Shown here: piece by piece, positions 43,854 through 52,362 of the stretch
Layout of the letters: every line of letters begins with the position of its first letter
Position numbering within the stretch: the first letter of the stretch is position 1
From: Rhodoferax ferrireducens
GTDB lineage: Bacteria; Pseudomonadota; Gammaproteobacteria; Burkholderiales; Burkholderiaceae_C
Reading direction: 5' to 3'
DNA: 57,192 nucleotides
NCBI RefSeq assembly: GCF_003347515.1
Contig: NZ_QEII01000232.1
Span: 1 to 57,192 of the forward strand
Made by a program: the position numbers and the translations under genes
Notes under the pieces: model-generated
Databases searched by the model: none
Seen by the model: only the letters and a program-made list of their open reading frames with translations
What the model was told of the DNA's origin: nothing

Positions 43854-45209
43854 TCATGCGCGCAGCACGCATTTTTCATAAAGTCCGAGCATGCGCCCGG
43901 CCGGGTCGTACCGGGCCTTGAGCGCCTGATAGTGCGCCAGCCCGTAGGCTTGGGCAAACTCATCCGGTGCGAAGTAGCTGTCCGAGTAGAGGGACTTGAT
44001 GCCGCCCAGTCGCATCACCTCGCGCTCCACCAGCCGGTTGAAGTGACCCGGCTCGTACGACTGTGTGGTTTCGACTACATCCCAGAAGCCAAAGTTCACA
44101 TAAAGCGTGTCAGGCGTCAACGGATACAGCGTGAACTCCGCCGCCGGCGCCGGCCCGCGTACCGGGCAAATCCAGACCGGCAGGATGCCGATTTCTCGCA
44201 GCAAAAAGGCAAGGAAATCTGAGGCGCTGGCGATCGGAATATCGACATCCTGAATCACGGATTCGGTAAAATGCCCGCGCCAGCGCGCCAGGCGGCGCGT
44301 CACGCCCCAGCGCGCGTTCCAGCGCATAACCCGGGTATAAAAGCGTGAATTGAGCCGGCTCCGGCCGAGCAGACGCCGCACCAGCGGCTGCTGCGCATGC
44401 AGGTTCTTCGAGCACCAGAACCAGTCCGTGTCCCAGCGCCAGATGTAGTCCTGCACCGTCAGGTAATCAACGCCCCTGTCCAGCAAGGAACGGTAGTAGA
44501 TGTGCTCGAAACTGTAGTCGCTGAGCCAGGGCGCGGCATCGACAAAGCAGGCACGGTTGATGACCTGCTGTTGCGCGCCGAACACCACGCCATCGACAAA
44601 GTCGGCATCACCCTGGCACTGCCCCGCGAGCGCGCTGAAAAATGCGCCTGGCGCGTCAAACGGCAGATGCGCCACCTTGACATAGGGCTTGACCGGCAAG
44701 GTGCGCAGGCGCAGGCGCAGCGCATAACCGAGGGTGCCGTAGGAATTGGAAAAGCCGAAGAACAGGTCGCGGTATTCATTGTCTGGCGTGCAGTGCACGA
44801 CTTGACCGTCGGGCAGCAACACGTCAAGCGCCAGCAATGTGTCGTGAACCAAACCCTGCCGGTGCGAGGTCGCTTCAATGCCGACGCCGGCGGCCGCGCC
44901 CCCCACGGTAATGGTCTTGAGCTGCGGCACCACCGCCGGCATGACGCCGTGCGGCAGGGTGTGCGCCACCAGTTCCTCGTACGTCGTCAGGCCTTCCACA
45001 TCGACCCAGCCGCTGCTCGTGTCGATGTCGAGCACATGGCAAAAAGAACTCAGGTCCAATCGGCGCTTGGGCGCCTCGCGGCGGTCGCGAAACAGGTTGG
45101 AACAGCGCTTGCCCAGACCCAGCGGCGCCGCGCTGCCCGCACCACTGGACTGCATCGCGGCGGCCAGTTCGGCCCGGCGACTGGCATGGGCCATTTCATG
45201 ATGCGTCAT
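43854..45209 (-). CDS. FAD-binding oxidoreductase, 10-methyl fatty acid type (TmsA/BfaA-like)
   Basis: FAD-linked oxidoreductase of 451 residues (FAD_binding_4/DHCR24-like). The FAD site is the stretch GVMPAVVPQLKTITVGGAAA followed by GVGIEATSHRQGLVHD. The C-terminal half has the large substrate domain with YNFGFWD-like VNFGFWDVVETTQSYEPG. In actinobacteria such enzymes reduce the 10-methylene fatty acid made by a cyclopropane-synthase-like methyltransferase to 10-methylstearate. Exactly such a methyltransferase is immediately upstream and overlaps by 14 bp. The 19M-desaturase of furan-fatty-acid synthesis is the alternative. The chemical role is inferred from the pair. Confidence 0.82.
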   Translation of the reverse strand: MTHHEMAHASRRAELAAAMQSSGAGSAAPLGLGKRCSNLFRDRREAPKRRLDLSSFCHVLDIDTSSGWVDVEGLTTYEELVAHTLPHGVMPAVVPQLKTITVGGAAAGVGIEATSHRQGLVHDTLLALDVLLPDGQVVHCTPDNEYRDLFFGFSNSYGTLGYALRLRLRTLPVKPYVKVAHLPFDAPGAFFSALAGQCQGDADFVDGVVFGAQQQVINRACFVDAAPWLSDYSFEHIYYRSLLDRGVDYLTVQDYIWRWDTDWFWCSKNLHAQQPLVRRLLGRSRLNSRFYTRVMRWNARWGVTRRLARWRGHFTESVIQDVDIPIASASDFLAFLLREIGILPVWICPVRGPAPAAEFTLYPLTPDTLYVNFGFWDVVETTQSYEPGHFNRLVEREVMRLGGIKSLYSDSYFAPDEFAQAYGLAHYQALKARYDPAGRMLGLYEKCVLRA

Positions 45210-46413
45210 ACAGATACGCCCGGCTCATCGGGTAGCTGGTCGGGGTGACATGGCCCTTGCTGAAGACGATCTGGAACAAATGGGTGTAGCCCACCGGCGA
45301 ACGGAACATCTCGGCGCAACCCATCAAGTAGGTCCGCCAGACCCGGTAAAAGCGTTCATCAAAGCGCTGCGGGTCGAGGGCCTGGATGACACCCCATTGC
45401 GTCTCAAATCGCCGGGCCCACTCGTCCAGCGTCAAGGCGTAGTGTCGGCGCAGGTTCTCGATGTCAAGCACCTCCAGGCCGCTGCGCTCCATCTCAACAA
45501 TCACCTCGGACAAGGCCGGAATCCAGCCACCGGGGAATATGTGCTTGCGGATGAAGAGGTCTGTCTCGCGCGGTCCGATATGGCCGATGAAATGCAGCAG
45601 GCCCAGTCCGCCGGGCTTCAGGAGGTTGGCGTGCGCCTGCACCACGGCGCCCAGCTGATCGCGCCCAGCGTGTTCGAGCACGCCGATGGAGACCACCTTG
45701 TCGTACTGGCCATCGACCGCGCGGAAGTCGGCCTCGCGCACCGAGAGCTGTTCGCCCAGGTCGCGGCGCGTGATCTCGCTGCGCAACCAGTCCACCTGCT
45801 CGGTTGCGGTGTTGAGACCGGTCCCGGTGGCACCGAGCGTTTCCCAGGCGCGGAACAGAAAGCCGCCAAAGCCGCAACCGATGTCGACGAAGTTCTCGCC
45901 GCGCGCCAGCCGGATCTTGCGGCAGACATGGTCGATCTTGTGCGCCTGCGCCTGTTCCAGCGTTTGCGTGCCTTCAGGCCAGTAAGCGCAGGTGTACATC
46001 ATCAGCGGATCATCGAGCCAAAGGCGATAGAACTCGGCGCCCAGGCCATAGTGAATGCGGGCATTGGCCTTCGCCTGCGCCCTGCTCTGGTTGGAATGGC
46101 GCAGTTCGTGGAGACTGTTCTCGACATTGAGCAAGGCCTTGCCCTGCGTATCCAGGCCACTGAGCATGCCAGCCGCCAGTGCCGCCCCGTAATCGCCCTC
46201 GACGTCAACGCTCTGGTCGAAATACGATTCGAGCAGCCCCAGGTGCCCACGCGTGAAGGCCTGCAGCAGCGCGGCGTCGGTGTGGAACAGCACGGTGAAC
46301 ACCGGCTCGCCCAGGCCGGCACGGTAGCAGCCACCATCGGGCAGCTCAATCGCAAATGGCACGCCGGTGCGGGTATGCAAGGAGTCAACAATGTTCTGCA
46401 GGAGAAAAAGCAT
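45196..46413 (-). CDS. Cyclopropane-fatty-acid-synthase-like methyltransferase (TmsB/UfaM-like)
   Basis: SAM-dependent methyltransferase of 405 residues acting on the double bond of a phospholipid acyl chain. The SAM site is VDIGCGFGGFLFRAWETL, and VSIGVLEHAG and MMYTCAYWPEG (cysteine of the CFA active site) match the cyclopropane-synthase family. The start at 46411-46413 follows a strong GGAGG site; the frame stays open to a GTG at 46494, which would add an unconserved segment. It overlaps the FAD oxidoreductase by 14 bp. Together they resemble the tmsB-tmsA pair for 10-methyl branched acids. A plain cyclopropane synthase would not need the partner. Confidence 0.86.
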   Translation of the reverse strand: MLFLLQNIVDSLHTRTGVPFAIELPDGGCYRAGLGEPVFTVLFHTDAALLQAFTRGHLGLLESYFDQSVDVEGDYGAALAAGMLSGLDTQGKALLNVENSLHELRHSNQSRAQAKANARIHYGLGAEFYRLWLDDPLMMYTCAYWPEGTQTLEQAQAHKIDHVCRKIRLARGENFVDIGCGFGGFLFRAWETLGATGTGLNTATEQVDWLRSEITRRDLGEQLSVREADFRAVDGQYDKVVSIGVLEHAGRDQLGAVVQAHANLLKPGGLGLLHFIGHIGPRETDLFIRKHIFPGGWIPALSEVIVEMERSGLEVLDIENLRRHYALTLDEWARRFETQWGVIQALDPQRFDERFYRVWRTYLMGCAEMFRSPVGYTHLFQIVFSKGHVTPTSYPMSRAYLYDAS

Positions 46414-46490
46414 GCGGAGTCCTCCACTTGGGTGCCCATGCCCGGATGCCAACAGAAGGTGAATATGCGGGCTAACTTCGCCCGCATGCG

Positions 46491-46574
46491 TCACCCGCCT
46501 TCCGACAGTCTTTCCCGGGCACGACTGATTTCGCGACCCAGGGTCTTACCGGTTTCCTTCAATGCGTTCAGCAT
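46491..46574 (-). CDS. Possible 27-residue upstream peptide
   Basis: A short frame MLNALKETGKTLGREISRAR ending ERLSEGG, amphipathic and basic, with GGGAGAAAT before its ATG. Its TGA overlaps a GTG that would be the upstream start of the methyltransferase frame (GTGA), so it may couple translation or be a leader peptide. From memory the sequence resembles the first residues of some burkholderial Hsp20-like proteins, so it could also be the remnant of one. Evidence is weak. Confidence 0.35.
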   Translation of the reverse strand: MLNALKETGKTLGREISRARERLSEGG

Positions 46575-46669
46575 GGTCAAATTTCTCCCGAAATATTGAC
46601 AGTCGAACCCACTCTAATGACACCGGATAACGGGCGGCTTGATATTTCACAAGCAACACCGAACGGTGT

Positions 46670-48256
46670 CTACACTTGAGTCGCCGGACGGGATTTGGCC
46701 TCAAAGTCCCGCAGATCGCGTCCCCGCGTTTCGACGCAGTACCAGCCCACCAGCCCCAGGGCCAGCAGCACCGGCACCATCACCATCCAGGCGCCGGCCA
46801 GCAGCGAAGGGGCCAGCGCCAGCAAGCCGAGCAACTGGGCAATCAGGCCGCCGCCCTTGGTGCAGGCTGCCACCCAACCGGTGGCGCGCCCGCGTATCTT
46901 TAACGGATAACTCTCAGCCGCGTAGGGCAAGAGCATGGCGATGATGCCGTTGATGCCGACAATCAGCAGCGCAATACTCCACACCGGGCTCACGCTGGTG
47001 CCTGCGGACAGCTCCAGATGGATCACGCCAACGAGACCCAGGGCGCTGACCACAATCGCGCCCATCAAGGCCCCCTTGCTACTCCAGCGGCTGTACAAAA
47101 AAGCGGCGACGAACACGGTGGGCAGCGCAATCAAGGCGGACGAGGCCAGCAGTTTGCTGGACAACTCCATCGAATAGCCCTTGGCCACCAGATGAGCAGG
47201 CATCCACAGCAGCAGGCCGAAGTTGATCAGCCCCCAGGCCAGCGCCGTGATGCTCAAGGCCCAGGTGGTGCCCGCTATGCGCGGACTGGCCGTTAACACG
47301 GTGACAGGCCGCTCGGGCGGTTCCGGCTCATGATCCACCACGTCCTTGGCCACACAGCCAAACCGGCGCAACATCTCGTTGGCTTCGCGCAGGTGGCCCT
47401 GTGCCACGAGAAACTTGGGGGACTCCGGAATCAGTCGGTTCAGGAAAATCAGGATCAGACCGGTCGGCAGGTTCAGAAACCAAAGAACTCGCCAACTGAA
47501 TATTGGCTCCAGCCAGGCTGAAAACCCGCTGGCCGCCAGATAGCCACCCACCGACCCCAGACCGCCCACCAGCACCAGCACCCAACCGCGCTGACGCGAC
47601 GGCATGGTCTCCGCCAGCAAGGCATAGGTCACGGGGAGCATCCCGCCGGCAGCGGCGCCCATCAGGAAACACATGCCCACGTTCCACCAGAACGAGGGCA
47701 TGGCACCACAAATAGAGGTGCCAACAAACATCACGGCCGACAGCAAGATGGACGCGCGCCGGCCATACAAATCAGCCAGCAGCCCCCAGACCACCGAGCC
47801 AATCACCGTGCCGCACAGCGCTGCAAAAGGCAACCAGGCCACCATGACCGTGGACACGTTGTACTCGGCCTTCATGCCAGGCACGACAAAGCCCAGGCTG
47901 GCGGGCTTCATCACGTCAATGATGAGGGCGATGGTCAACACCAGCATCAACAGCCAGTGCGCGCCGCCCAGGGGCGCATCCTCGGGCGCTAGCACGATCA
48001 CATGGTGATGCTGTCCATCGGACTCCACCGGCTTGCGCGGGCGCAGACCATACATCGCGACCAAGATGCCCACCACGATCAGCACCATGCCCCACCACAT
48101 GCCATCGTCCATGGGCATGTCGGCCAAGCGAAAGCCCATGTTCCGCCCCATCCAGAACATGGGCAGGTGCAACAACACGCCCGCCGTCACCGCAACACAG
48201 CCCACTGAAAAAGCCCAGGGGTGTTGGCGGTCGGCGAGAACAGGAACTGTGGTCAT
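46670..48256 (-). CDS. MFS transporter with an extra N-terminal membrane segment
   Basis: Major facilitator of 528 residues, longer than usual because about 125 residues with two transmembrane helices precede the normal domain. The core begins near WLLMLVLTIALIIDVMKPAS and has the sugar-porter/aromatic-acid pattern LLADLYGRRASILLSA, YLAASGFSAWLEPIFSWRVL and RLIPESPKFLVAQG. The C-terminus lies after YCVETRGRDLRDFEAK. I chose the ATG at 48254-48256 (MTTVPVLADRQHPW); an in-frame start further up at 48400 would run through a repeat. Substrate may be an aromatic or organic acid. It is probably independent of the methyltransferase cluster. Confidence 0.82.
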   Translation of the reverse strand: MTTVPVLADRQHPWAFSVGCVAVTAGVLLHLPMFWMGRNMGFRLADMPMDDGMWWGMVLIVVGILVAMYGLRPRKPVESDGQHHHVIVLAPEDAPLGGAHWLLMLVLTIALIIDVMKPASLGFVVPGMKAEYNVSTVMVAWLPFAALCGTVIGSVVWGLLADLYGRRASILLSAVMFVGTSICGAMPSFWWNVGMCFLMGAAAGGMLPVTYALLAETMPSRQRGWVLVLVGGLGSVGGYLAASGFSAWLEPIFSWRVLWFLNLPTGLILIFLNRLIPESPKFLVAQGHLREANEMLRRFGCVAKDVVDHEPEPPERPVTVLTASPRIAGTTWALSITALAWGLINFGLLLWMPAHLVAKGYSMELSSKLLASSALIALPTVFVAAFLYSRWSSKGALMGAIVVSALGLVGVIHLELSAGTSVSPVWSIALLIVGINGIIAMLLPYAAESYPLKIRGRATGWVAACTKGGGLIAQLLGLLALAPSLLAGAWMVMVPVLLALGLVGWYCVETRGRDLRDFEAKSRPATQV

Positions 48257-48386
48257 AAGTGCGGCAACCGCTGGGTTGTGAAGCGCTGAATGGTAGCGCC
48301 TATTGCTTATCCAGCTTGGGGTCGCTGCCCTCATTGCGCAGGCCAAGGCCGGTTCGCAGTAGCGGAGCCGGCGGGCGCTCGTTAAC

Positions 48387-48435
48387 GCTATCAAATACAT
48401 AGCTTATTGCGCACATTCCACGCTGGCTAGAGGCC
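48387..48435 (+). repeat. 49-bp interspersed repeat, copy D
   Basis: Ungapped match to the other copies with a perfect GCTAT/ATAGC hairpin, TTGCGC centre and GGCTAGAGGCC end. It lies in the 211-bp gap between the MFS gene (minus) and the Bug gene (minus). Confidence 0.75.
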
Positions 48436-48467
48436 AATATGGCATTTGAAATACCCAGCGCCATCGA

Positions 48468-49514
48468 TCACTCCATCGTAATCTTGTTGGCCTTCACGAT
48501 GTCGCGGTACAGCGTGGCCTGGGGACCGACGAAGGCGCGCAGTTCACGCCCGTTCAGCGGGGCGACCGTGATGCCGGCTTCCGCCAGTTTCGTGCGCACC
48601 TCGGGCTGCGCGATGGCGCCGAGCAGGGCCTTCTCGTAAGCGGCGACGGTCGCGGCCGGCGTTCCCGATTTCACGAACAAACCTTGCCAGAGCGGCAGTG
48701 ACATGCCGTTGAATCCGTCCTCCTCGCCAATGCGCTTGACGTTCGGCAACTGCGGTACGCGAGCGGTGTCGGACACCGACAGGGCCTTGATCTTGCCTTC
48801 CTTGAGAAAGGGCATGGCCGTTGACAGGACCAGCACCGCGCTGTCGACCTGACCGCCGACGAGGTCGTTGGCAATCTGGGCGCCGCCACGGTAGGGCACA
48901 TGCAGCATCTCGACCTTCGCCTGTTTGTTGATGAGCGACCCGTAGATGTGCTGCATCGTCGCAATGCCCGGGGTTGCGTAGTTGAAACTTTCCTTGCCGC
49001 TCTTGCGCAGTGCGCTGACGAGATCTGACAGCGTTGCATAAGGCGAGCTCGCGGGAACGGCGAGGATCATCGGCACCGTGGTCATGCGTCCGACCGGCTC
49101 AAGGTCTTTCTCCCAATCCAGCTTGACCCTGGCGTTGACCATGGGCACGACGACGGTGTCGGTGCCGCCCATGTAGATGATGTTGCCGTCCGCCGGCGCA
49201 TTGAGCACCTTCTGCACGGCGATCATGCCGCTGCCGCCCGCGACGTTCTCGATGATGACCGTGCGCCCCAGGCGCTTGCCCAATTCGGCACCGACGACGC
49301 GGGCGACGAAGTCGGCACTGCCACCGGCGGAATAGCCCACCACCAGCGAGATTGGCTTGTCCGATTGCGCATGGCCCATCCCGGGCAGTAGCGCGCCGGC
49401 GCTCAGCACGGCCAGCAGTTTCAGCAGTCTGCGCTTCATTGATGACTGCGCGTGTTTCGAGAAGGCCGCCGTCAGGGAGCTTGCTGCGGCAGGCGGGAAG
49501 GGGAATGTCTTCAA
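48468..49514 (-). CDS. Bug/TctC-type periplasmic solute-binding protein
   Basis: Tripartite tricarboxylate receptor of the Bug family. Motifs are KPISLVVGYSAGGSADFVAR, ENVAGGSGMIAVQKVLNAPA and NYATPGIATMQHIYGSL. The start is ambiguous: a TTG at 49512-49514 has GGAGAC six bases before it and gives 348 residues with a long hydrophilic leader, while an ATG at 49437-49439 gives 323 residues with a normal signal peptide (MKRRLLKLLAVLSAGALLPG) but no clear ribosome-binding site. No permease genes are nearby. It is divergent from the lyase gene and shares the GntR operator region, so it may feed the lyase substrate. Confidence 0.85.
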   Translation of the reverse strand: MKTFPFPPAAASSLTAAFSKHAQSSMKRRLLKLLAVLSAGALLPGMGHAQSDKPISLVVGYSAGGSADFVARVVGAELGKRLGRTVIIENVAGGSGMIAVQKVLNAPADGNIIYMGGTDTVVVPMVNARVKLDWEKDLEPVGRMTTVPMILAVPASSPYATLSDLVSALRKSGKESFNYATPGIATMQHIYGSLINKQAKVEMLHVPYRGGAQIANDLVGGQVDSAVLVLSTAMPFLKEGKIKALSVSDTARVPQLPNVKRIGEEDGFNGMSLPLWQGLFVKSGTPAATVAAYEKALLGAIAQPEVRTKLAEAGITVAPLNGRELRAFVGPQATLYRDIVKANKITME

Positions 49515-49564
49515 GGTCGTCTCCAGGTTAGGTTAAGCGTCAACGTTGTGGCGTTGGCGTACGC

Positions 49565-49578
49565 ATTGTATGAATACA
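49565..49578. promoter_or_regulatory. GntR operator candidate between Bug and lyase genes
   Basis: ATTGTATGAATACA contains TGTAT-GA-ATACA, an inverted repeat. Its first 12 bases recur exactly, in reverse complement, in the promoter of the nearby gntR gene (52276-52287). It lies 51 bp upstream of the Bug start and 167 bp upstream of the lyase. Confidence 0.65.
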
Positions 49579-49744
49579 TTACACATTATTCAAGTAAATG
49601 TATTTTCAGCATACACCTCTGACGAACTCACCAATGAAACAAGGAAGAAAATACCCGCAAAATATTGAACATCATTGCGATAACAAATACAATATGTACG
49701 ATACGCACATCTCACGACACCCAACCCCTGACTGGAGTCACCCC

Positions 49745-51097
49745 ATGAAGATCGGCATGTTCGAATCGTTTATCACCGGCCACTGGTTCAGCAGCGACGC
49801 CAAGCGCATCTGGAGCGATGTCGCCACCCTGCAGGCCTGGCTCGCCGTCGAAGCAGCGCTGGCCCGGGCCCAAGCCGAACTGGGCATCATCCCGGCCGAC
49901 GCGGCCAAAATCATCGCGCAAAATGCTGATGCCAGGCAGTTCGATCTGGAGCGCCTGTCGCGCGACATCGCCTTCGCGCAGCACCCGCTGGTTCCCGTGC
50001 TGCACCAGTTCGAAGAACTCTGCGGCGAGCCTGCGGCCGGCTTCATCCACTGGGGGGCCACGACCCAGAACATCTTCGACACCGCCAGTTCCTTGCAGAT
50101 GTTGGAGACGCACCAACTGTTGGTCGGCCACCTGGACAGGGCCATCGCCGCCTTCGGCCAACTGGCGCTGGCGCACCAGGCCACCGTGATGCCGGGCCGC
50201 ACGCACGGCCAGCATGCCTTGCCCATGACCTTCGGCTTCAAGCTGGCCGGCTGGATCGACGAACTGGACCGGGATCGCGACCGGCTGCAGCAGCGCCTGG
50301 CCTCGTCGTTCGTCGCCTGCCTGGGCGGCGCCATCGGGACGTTCGCGGCGATGGGTGACGCGGGCCGCCGGGTCGAGGCCCGGATGGCCGAACAGCTCGG
50401 GCTGCAACCGGCCGGGCTGCCGATGCGCGCCTCGTACGACCGCGTCAGCGACTACATCTCGGCGCTGGGCCTGCTGGCCGGCACGGCGCAAAAGATCGCG
50501 CAAGATGTCGTGTTCATGCAGCGCACCGAGATCGGCGAGGTGGCAGAGGCCTTCCACATGGGCAAGGTCGGTAGTTCGACCATGGCGCAAAAGCGCAATC
50601 CATCCACCGCGCTGTTGTTGACTAGCCTGGCGCGCATGTTGCGTGCACGGCTGCCGCCAGCGCTCGAAGCCATGGTGCGCATGGACGAAGGTGATTCCTC
50701 CGCGACCAACGTGACCGATACGCTGCTGCCGGAAATCGCAATCATCGCGACCTCCATCGCCGAGACCTTGAGCACCTTGGCACAGGGCCTGGTCGTCTAC
50801 CCCGAGGCGATGCGCCGCAACCTCGATCTGTCAAACGGCCTGATCGCCTCAGAGGCCGTGATGATGCGCCTGACCAAGCTGATGGGGCGACACGAAGCAC
50901 ATCAACTGCTCTACGAGGCGGCCCAGCGCGCCCAATCCGACGGCGTGCCCTTTCTGGCCAGCATCAGCGAGCTTCCGCGGTTTGCCAAACACGAGCTGCC
51001 GCAGGATTTGGCGCAGGCGCTGGATGCGAGTGCCTACGTAGGCGAATCGGTGGCGATCACGGTCGAGACGGTCGCGCGCGTGACGGGCTGCTCATGA
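49745..51097 (+). CDS. Fumarase/aspartase superfamily lyase (PcaB or adenylosuccinate-lyase-like)
   Basis: Homotetrameric lyase-type enzyme of 450 residues. The superfamily signature GSSTMAQKRNPS is near residue 280, and FIHWGATTQNIFDTA and PGRTHGQHALPMTFGFKLA supply the other two active-site regions. The nearest characterised families are adenylosuccinate lyase and 3-carboxy-cis,cis-muconate cycloisomerase; which reaction it does here is not decided by sequence. The ATG at 49745 has TGGAG before it, and an in-frame start at 49598 is discounted because the sequence upstream is AT-rich non-coding. It is divergent from the Bug gene and overlaps gntR convergently by 6 bp. Confidence 0.85.
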   Translation: MKIGMFESFITGHWFSSDAKRIWSDVATLQAWLAVEAALARAQAELGIIPADAAKIIAQNADARQFDLERLSRDIAFAQHPLVPVLHQFEELCGEPAAGFIHWGATTQNIFDTASSLQMLETHQLLVGHLDRAIAAFGQLALAHQATVMPGRTHGQHALPMTFGFKLAGWIDELDRDRDRLQQRLASSFVACLGGAIGTFAAMGDAGRRVEARMAEQLGLQPAGLPMRASYDRVSDYISALGLLAGTAQKIAQDVVFMQRTEIGEVAEAFHMGKVGSSTMAQKRNPSTALLLTSLARMLRARLPPALEAMVRMDEGDSSATNVTDTLLPEIAIIATSIAETLSTLAQGLVVYPEAMRRNLDLSNGLIASEAVMMRLTKLMGRHEAHQLLYEAAQRAQSDGVPFLASISELPRFAKHELPQDLAQALDASAYVGESVAITVETVARVTGCS

Positions 51098-52282
51098 ACC
51101 TGCGGCAAGTGCCTCGCCGCTGGTTTTGACCAGCTTGCGAGAGGCCTGCGGCCCATCCGACTTCGGCGGCGCCGCTATCGATTCGCCGGTCCGCGTGGCG
51201 ACGGGAATCAACCGCACGCCGTAGGGCGTGGATGGCTCGGCCCAGCGTGCCGTGATCGCCTGGTACAGGCACTCGATTTGATCCGCCACGCTGCACCCGA
51301 TGGTGTCGAAGAAATCGGCGTGCTCGTTCGCGAGATCGGTACGCCCCAACAGCACCACGCTCAGCGCTGCGGGAATGGCCAACCCGATATCCGACAGCAG
51401 CCGGCGGACCTTGGCGCCATCCTCGATGCCCCACGCCACCAGCGCCGTGAACGGTGGCCGCCCCGATGCATCCAGGCTGGCCTTGATCATGTCCACCAGC
51501 CCGGTTTCGTAATTTTCATCCGGCAGATACGGCACGCTGATCGCCTGCAACTCGACACCTGTCAGGGTGCTTTGCAGGTAGTCGAAGCGCCGCCGCCCCA
51601 GCTGGCTGGCCAGGAACGGCTGCGACGTGGTGGCATAGGCAATGCGACGATGGCCTTGTTGCTGCAGGAGCGCGATCGCCGTGGCCAGGGGCTCGCCCCA
51701 TTCCATGCCGACGGCATCGACGTCCGTGCCGGCGAGCGCCGCACCGTCCACGGCCAGAACCTCGCATTTCTCCCGCAAGGCGGCGAGGACCTCGATGGTG
51801 ATGGTTTTGAAGGTCGATTGAATCACGCAGGCATCGAAGTTCGGCAAGCCTTTCAAGACCGTGCGCGCATGGTCGGGATCGGTGTAGGAGACCTCCAGCA
51901 CCCTATGTCCATCGGCGGTGAAGCGTCGCTGCAGGCCTTCCAACAACACGCGGCCGCGCACGATGCTGATCGAGCGACGCAGCAACAGCACGGAGCGCAC
52001 CGACGACGACCGGGCACCGACACTGATTGAGCCAGCACTGGTGGCGCCGGCGCTGACGATCGCCGGCCCTCCCTCCACCTGGAAATAGGTTCCGCGACCG
52101 ACCTGCGAGGCGATCAATCCCCGGGCTTTCAGGCTTTGGAAGGCCCGCTGGACCAACATTTGCGAGGCGCCGAAGCGACGCATCAAATCGCGAATCGGCG
52201 GCAGGCGATCGCCGGGGCGGGCGTCGCGGGCGAGTTGGTCAAGAAACTGTTCCAGATCGGAGCTTGTATTACGCATATTCAT
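51092..52282 (-). CDS. GntR-type regulator with a LacI-like sensor domain
   Basis: Repressor of 396 residues. The N-terminal GntR winged helix runs about residues 10-65 and contains PGDRLPPIRDLMRRFGASQM and RGLIASQVGRGTYFQVEGG. The rest (from about 110) is a periplasmic-binding-protein-like sensor as in AraR, with FDACVIQSTFKTITIE, HRRIAYATTSQPF and PFTALVAWGIEDG. The ATG at 52280-52282 is preferred; another is two codons later. Its promoter and the Bug-lyase gap share an exact 12-bp word, so it probably represses itself and that unit. The ligand is likely the lyase substrate. Confidence 0.88.
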   Translation of the reverse strand: MNMRNTSSDLEQFLDQLARDARPGDRLPPIRDLMRRFGASQMLVQRAFQSLKARGLIASQVGRGTYFQVEGGPAIVSAGATSAGSISVGARSSSVRSVLLLRRSISIVRGRVLLEGLQRRFTADGHRVLEVSYTDPDHARTVLKGLPNFDACVIQSTFKTITIEVLAALREKCEVLAVDGAALAGTDVDAVGMEWGEPLATAIALLQQQGHRRIAYATTSQPFLASQLGRRRFDYLQSTLTGVELQAISVPYLPDENYETGLVDMIKASLDASGRPPFTALVAWGIEDGAKVRRLLSDIGLAIPAALSVVLLGRTDLANEHADFFDTIGCSVADQIECLYQAITARWAEPSTPYGVRLIPVATRTGESIAAPPKSDGPQASRKLVKTSGEALAAGS

Positions 52283-52287
52283 ACAAT
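52276..52287. promoter_or_regulatory. GntR operator candidate at the gntR start
   Basis: TATTCATACAAT on the plus strand, i.e. ATTGTATGAATA on the minus strand, identical to the word at 49565-49576. It overlaps the gntR start codon, suggesting autorepression. Confidence 0.6.
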
Positions 52288-52362
52288 ACAACACATTTCA
52301 GCGATGTGGATCGCTACATGGCATCAGACACTCGCCATCACCCGCAGAACCTCATCCCGGCC

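Noticed and set aside
46656..46669. ACACCGAACGGTGT palindrome after the MFS stop as a terminator
   Set aside because: The stem is short with a very small loop and no T tract follows.
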